Shown here: in pieces, positions 61,569 to 64,000 of the stretch
Position numbering within the stretch: position 1 is the first letter of the stretch
Layout: each line of letters starts with the position of its first letter
Assembly (NCBI GenBank): GCA_015501595.1
Contig: JADNRX010000002.1
Coordinates: 372,001-436,000, forward strand
DNA: 64,000 nt
Source: Hymenopellis radicata
Taxonomy: Eukaryota > Basidiomycota > Agaricomycetes > Agaricales > Physalacriaceae
Direction of reading: 5' to 3'
The notes under the pieces: generated by a model
What the model saw: the letters and a program-made list of their open reading frames with translations, nothing else
What the model was told of the DNA's origin: nothing
Databases searched by the model: none
Translations under genes and position numbers: made by a program

Positions 61569-62578
61569 CTACCTCTGTGAATCTAGTAACACTTGAGCGA
61601 CAACTGAATGCATTTCGGTACATCGCTCTTCGCACAGTTCCATGCACTAGAAAGCGATCAGTACATGAGAAGGAATATTTGAATACACATGCCTTTATAA
61701 CGTCGACAGTTTGCATTTGACCATTCTGCCATACGCTAGTGACGGTCTCTAGTGCTGGCATTGTCGCCAACACCAAGGATCCCTTGGCGTATTGTGCCTC
61801 GTCAAGTGTCGGGTCCAGCCATATTTCATCGTCCACCAAAGCCTGATGAGGTTCATATCAGAGTCTATGTGACTGATTTGGCGTCGCACTTACAGCAGCG
61901 CAAGAAACGACAAGACCGAATAGTTCGATGCCCGCGTCCGCAAGGGCCGTGCTAGCGGCCACGGAACCAGCTGCGACACATCCTTCGAGGCCATCCGATT
62001 CAATGATGACAATAAAAATGTCAATAGTTGATTTAGGAAGAAGCTCTAGTCGAACGGAAGATAGAAGGGCTTGATGTATAGCGACTCCAATAGAGCGATC
62101 TTCAGCATCCTGGGAACAGTGTCAGTTCAATGTGGCGAACTGGGGGAAATCCGCTTGCACGAATGGGCGCCTTTCTTTGCCGACATGCATATGGTGCATA
62201 TTTTACTTCTACATTCAAGTGACCATTCTCACTATATGCCATGTTTTTTGATTGTCGAGGGCCATACCTAGATATGAATTAGTGTAGTTCACCGAAAGAG
62301 CATCTAACCTACACTGCACAGGCAATCTTTGTCTTTTCGGTTTCAATATATGCCGATCCATTAGCTTGCGTTATAAGACCTGGTTGTAGGACTAGAGCGT
62401 ACTAAGATTTTTCCCATAGAAAGAACATGAAAATCGTACAGATTGGACGGATTTCACTGGGTTTTCTACCCTGCCTGGGCTTGCTGCTGGGCCGACGGTC
62501 ATCGTCGTCGTCGAAAACAGGCGGAAAGCTTTCTTCTGGGCCATTTATGCGGCGTCTGTCGAAGCCGGCCTGTGCCAT
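61569..62578 (-). CDS. MTR3: Exosome complex component Mtr3 (RNase PH-like)
   Basis: Mtr3 is one of six RNase PH-type ring subunits of the RNA exosome, for 3' processing and decay of RNA. The start at 62578 gives MAQAGFDRRRINGPEESFPP, then KPSEIRPI. After an intron, LITQANGSAYIETEKTKIAC and YGPRQSKN are the family core, followed by SIGVAIHQALLSSVRLELLP, GLEGCVAAGSVAASTALADA and DDEIWLDPTLDEAQYAKGSL. The last intron (61647-61692) appears to be GC-AG; using it gives CMELCEERCTEMHSVVAQVL and a stop. The phosphorolytic active-site residues are absent, as in other eukaryotic ring subunits. It is head to head with the NSRP1-like gene, only 72 bases apart. Confidence 0.9.
61647..61692 (-). other. 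putative GC-AG intron in MTR3
   Basis: The last intron reads AAG|GCATGT ... TTTCTAG on the minus strand (46 nt). Skipping it keeps phase and gives a Cys/Glu-rich helical C-terminus like other Mtr3 proteins. Reading through gives a different tail without family features. Confidence 0.6.
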
Positions 62579-62650
62579 CAGTGAACGCGCTGGTCAAGAC
62601 GCGTTTCAGAGTCCGACGCAGTTTGAATCATCGGGCCGAACACGCTTGTT
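62579..62650. promoter_or_regulatory. 72-bp bidirectional promoter MTR3/NSRP1
   Basis: The two divergent start codons are 72 bases apart, so the 5' UTRs must be very short or overlap. No TATA box was recognised. Confidence 0.45.
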
Positions 62651-63883
62651 ATGAAGCTCTCATTCTCCCTCGGTAAACCAAAACAGCCAGCGGAACCAGC
62701 GCCCTCACTCAAGCGCCCTGCCGCATTTGCCTCGCTCGACGACGATGAGCCCGTCGACGCCGCCGTCACATCGTCTGCCAAGGCTGATGCGGCTGCCAAC
62801 AAACAGCTTCTGGCTCAGAATGTGGGCACATCGAGAAAGCTGAGGAAGATTATGGAGGAGGAAAAGAAGGTCGATGAAACTGTGTACGAGTACGACGAGG
62901 TCTGGGATGCGATGCAGATGGCAAAACAGAAACAGAAGGAGGCCAAGGAACTGGACGCGGCACAGCGCAAGGTGTGTCGACTGTATGATTCGTCTTTGCT
63001 TTTACTGACTGTACTACTAGCCTAAATACATACATGGTCTGCTTACCTCTGCGCAGACACGGAAACTTGACCACCTCCGCGCCGAGGAGAAGATGATGCA
63101 ACACGAACGGGAGATGGAAGGAGACGAATTCAAGGACAAGGATTCGTTCGTCACACAGGCATACAAAGATCAAATGGCTGAGGTACGACGAGCGGAAGAG
63201 GAGGAGAAGCGACGAGACGGTGCAGTCCATGCTTTCCCTAATAATCTTGTTTCTTACTTTGGTATCAGCTTTACAGAAGTCAGCCGGACCATCCTCGGGC
63301 ATGTCCCACTACTACCGCCAGCTACTGGAGGAATCAGAACAGCGTCACGAGGCTACAGTTGCTGCAACTCAGAAAACTGTCATTGGTCCTCAGGGCCCAG
63401 CACCGAATCTCACTATCACAAAACCTGCCGACTTTACACCGGTCTCTGACCTGGAACTGGCGCGGATAGCTCGGACGGAAGGCAAGGAAGTCGAGCTCAA
63501 TGACGACAACCAGATTGTCGACAAACGCGAGCTTTTAGCTGCTGGCTTGAACTTGTCTGGGACTAATACGCGGAAACTTGGGCGAACCAAGAATTCACAA
63601 GCTCAAAAAGACGAGTCCGAAGTGGTACAGACTCACCGGGCGTGGGTACTGCCGCAAGCCGCGGGAAATCAACGAACGACGTGCGCGGGAGATACAACAA
63701 CAATTGGAATCGGAGAAAGAGCGAGTGGCACGGGAGAAGAAGCAGGCTGATGACGAGGCACTTGCTCGTGTCGTTGCGAAACGAAACACAGAAGCCGATG
63801 TCCAGAGTGCGCGTGAGCGTTATCTCACTCGAAAACGCCAAAAGCTGGAAGCTTCGTCGGTTCCGTCGACGTCAGACGCGTAA
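62651..63883 (+). CDS. NSRP1-like (CCDC55/DUF2040) nuclear splicing-related protein
   Basis: This is a homologue of nuclear speckle splicing regulatory protein 1. The start at 62651 gives MKLSFSLGKPKQPAEPAPSL, like other fungal members. The domain continues ETVYEYDEVWDAMQMAKQKQ and, after an intron, RKLDHLRAEEKMMQHERE and FVTQAYKDQMAEVRRAEEEE, a highly charged coiled coil. After a second intron comes SSGMSHYYRQLLEESEQRHE. The C-terminal coiled coil EKERVAREKKQADDEALARV leads to NTEADVQSARERYLTRKRQK, a conserved block. One base is missing from GGG at 63663-63665, which moves the frame from GTAASRG to EINERRAREIQQQL; the frame in 63580-63660 is not fully settled. It is divergent from MTR3, another RNA-processing gene. 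Confidence 0.84.
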
Positions 63884-64000
63884 CGTCGGCGTATTTGTAT
63901 CGTTCTAGGTGTATTTTAGCAGTAAGTTATAGTCCAATTATACAGGTACATGGTACTGTCATCTAGTGCTGGGGTATCCGATCAACGGTATGGTGGTGTC
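63884..64000. other. 3' flank of NSRP1-like gene
   Basis: Only 117 bases to the window edge. No feature seen. Confidence 0.4.

Noticed and set aside
1..64000. Secondary-metabolite gene cluster, suggested by three flavin monooxygenases
   Set aside because: They lie at 1, 23 and 58 kb, separated by core housekeeping genes, with no PKS, NRPS, terpene cyclase or P450 between them.
1..64000. tRNA genes, CRISPR arrays, intact transposons
   Set aside because: No cloverleaf with A and B boxes, no spaced direct repeats, and no transposase, reverse transcriptase or terminal repeats were found. A GGTTCGAGTC-like string near 11130 lacks the rest of a tRNA.

Overview
The window is nuclear DNA of a filamentous basidiomycete fungus, most likely an agaricomycete. 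Almost every gene is cut by many introns of about 45-60 bases with GT...AG ends. Genes are closely spaced on both strands. The set includes alpha-1,3-glucan synthase, a fungal-type conventional kinesin, a SAM-containing STE11-type MAPKKK and a vWA protein of the DUF2828 family. I found no CRISPR array, intact transposon, tRNA, rRNA or secondary-metabolite core enzyme.

Layout. 1-1819 (-): 5' part of an aromatic-ring FAD hydroxylase that runs off the left edge. 2209-7642 (-): SEC16, the COPII scaffold. 8116-11252 (-): Pumilio/PUF3-type RNA-binding protein. 12222-16055 (-): kinesin-1 heavy chain; 16305-16759 (-): transcription elongation factor Elf1; 16925-20679 (+): kinesin-5/BimC. 20913-23162 (+): DUF2828/vWA protein. 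23308-24961 (-): salicylate-hydroxylase-like FAD monooxygenase. 25265-26317 (+): HTD2-like dehydratase. 26567-27214 (+): histone H2B. 27406-28645 (-): PRCC-like nuclear protein. 28938-36799 (-): alpha-1,3-glucan synthase, head to head with 37555-41352 (+) STE11. 41486-43710 (-): TRM1 tRNA methyltransferase, head to head with 43891-48038 (+) a Rad5/Uls1-like SNF2-RING ATPase. 48741-51732 (-): ferric reductase; 52281-about 52708 (-): ATX1 copper chaperone. 53110-55595 (-): LAT-type amino-acid permease. About 55722-56447 (+): SDHC. 57757-59988 (+): flavin monooxygenase with a signal peptide. 60355-61496 (+): HUS1. 61569-62578 (-): exosome subunit MTR3, head to head with 62651-63883 (+) an NSRP1-like splicing factor.

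Most of this is core cell biology: secretion, mRNA control, microtubule motors, chromatin, cell wall, MAPK signalling, RNA processing and DNA damage. The physical links that may matter are the divergent pairs (AGS1/STE11, TRM1/SNF2, MTR3/NSRP1, ELF1/kinesin-5) and the ferric reductase next to the copper chaperone.

One property crosses the whole window. At least 15 single-base losses, mostly in short G or C runs, break the reading frames of conserved genes (SEC16, kinesin-5, HTD2, PRCC, glucan synthase, SNF2 ATPase, ferric reductase, NSRP1 and others). All are -1 and none is +1. I read this as homopolymer under-calling in the assembly rather than a string of pseudogenes, and annotated the genes across the breaks. 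I did not find a convincing new biological system. The most open items are the DUF2828 protein, the out-of-frame repeat tract in SEC16, two putative GC-AG introns and a possible dual-targeted TRM1.
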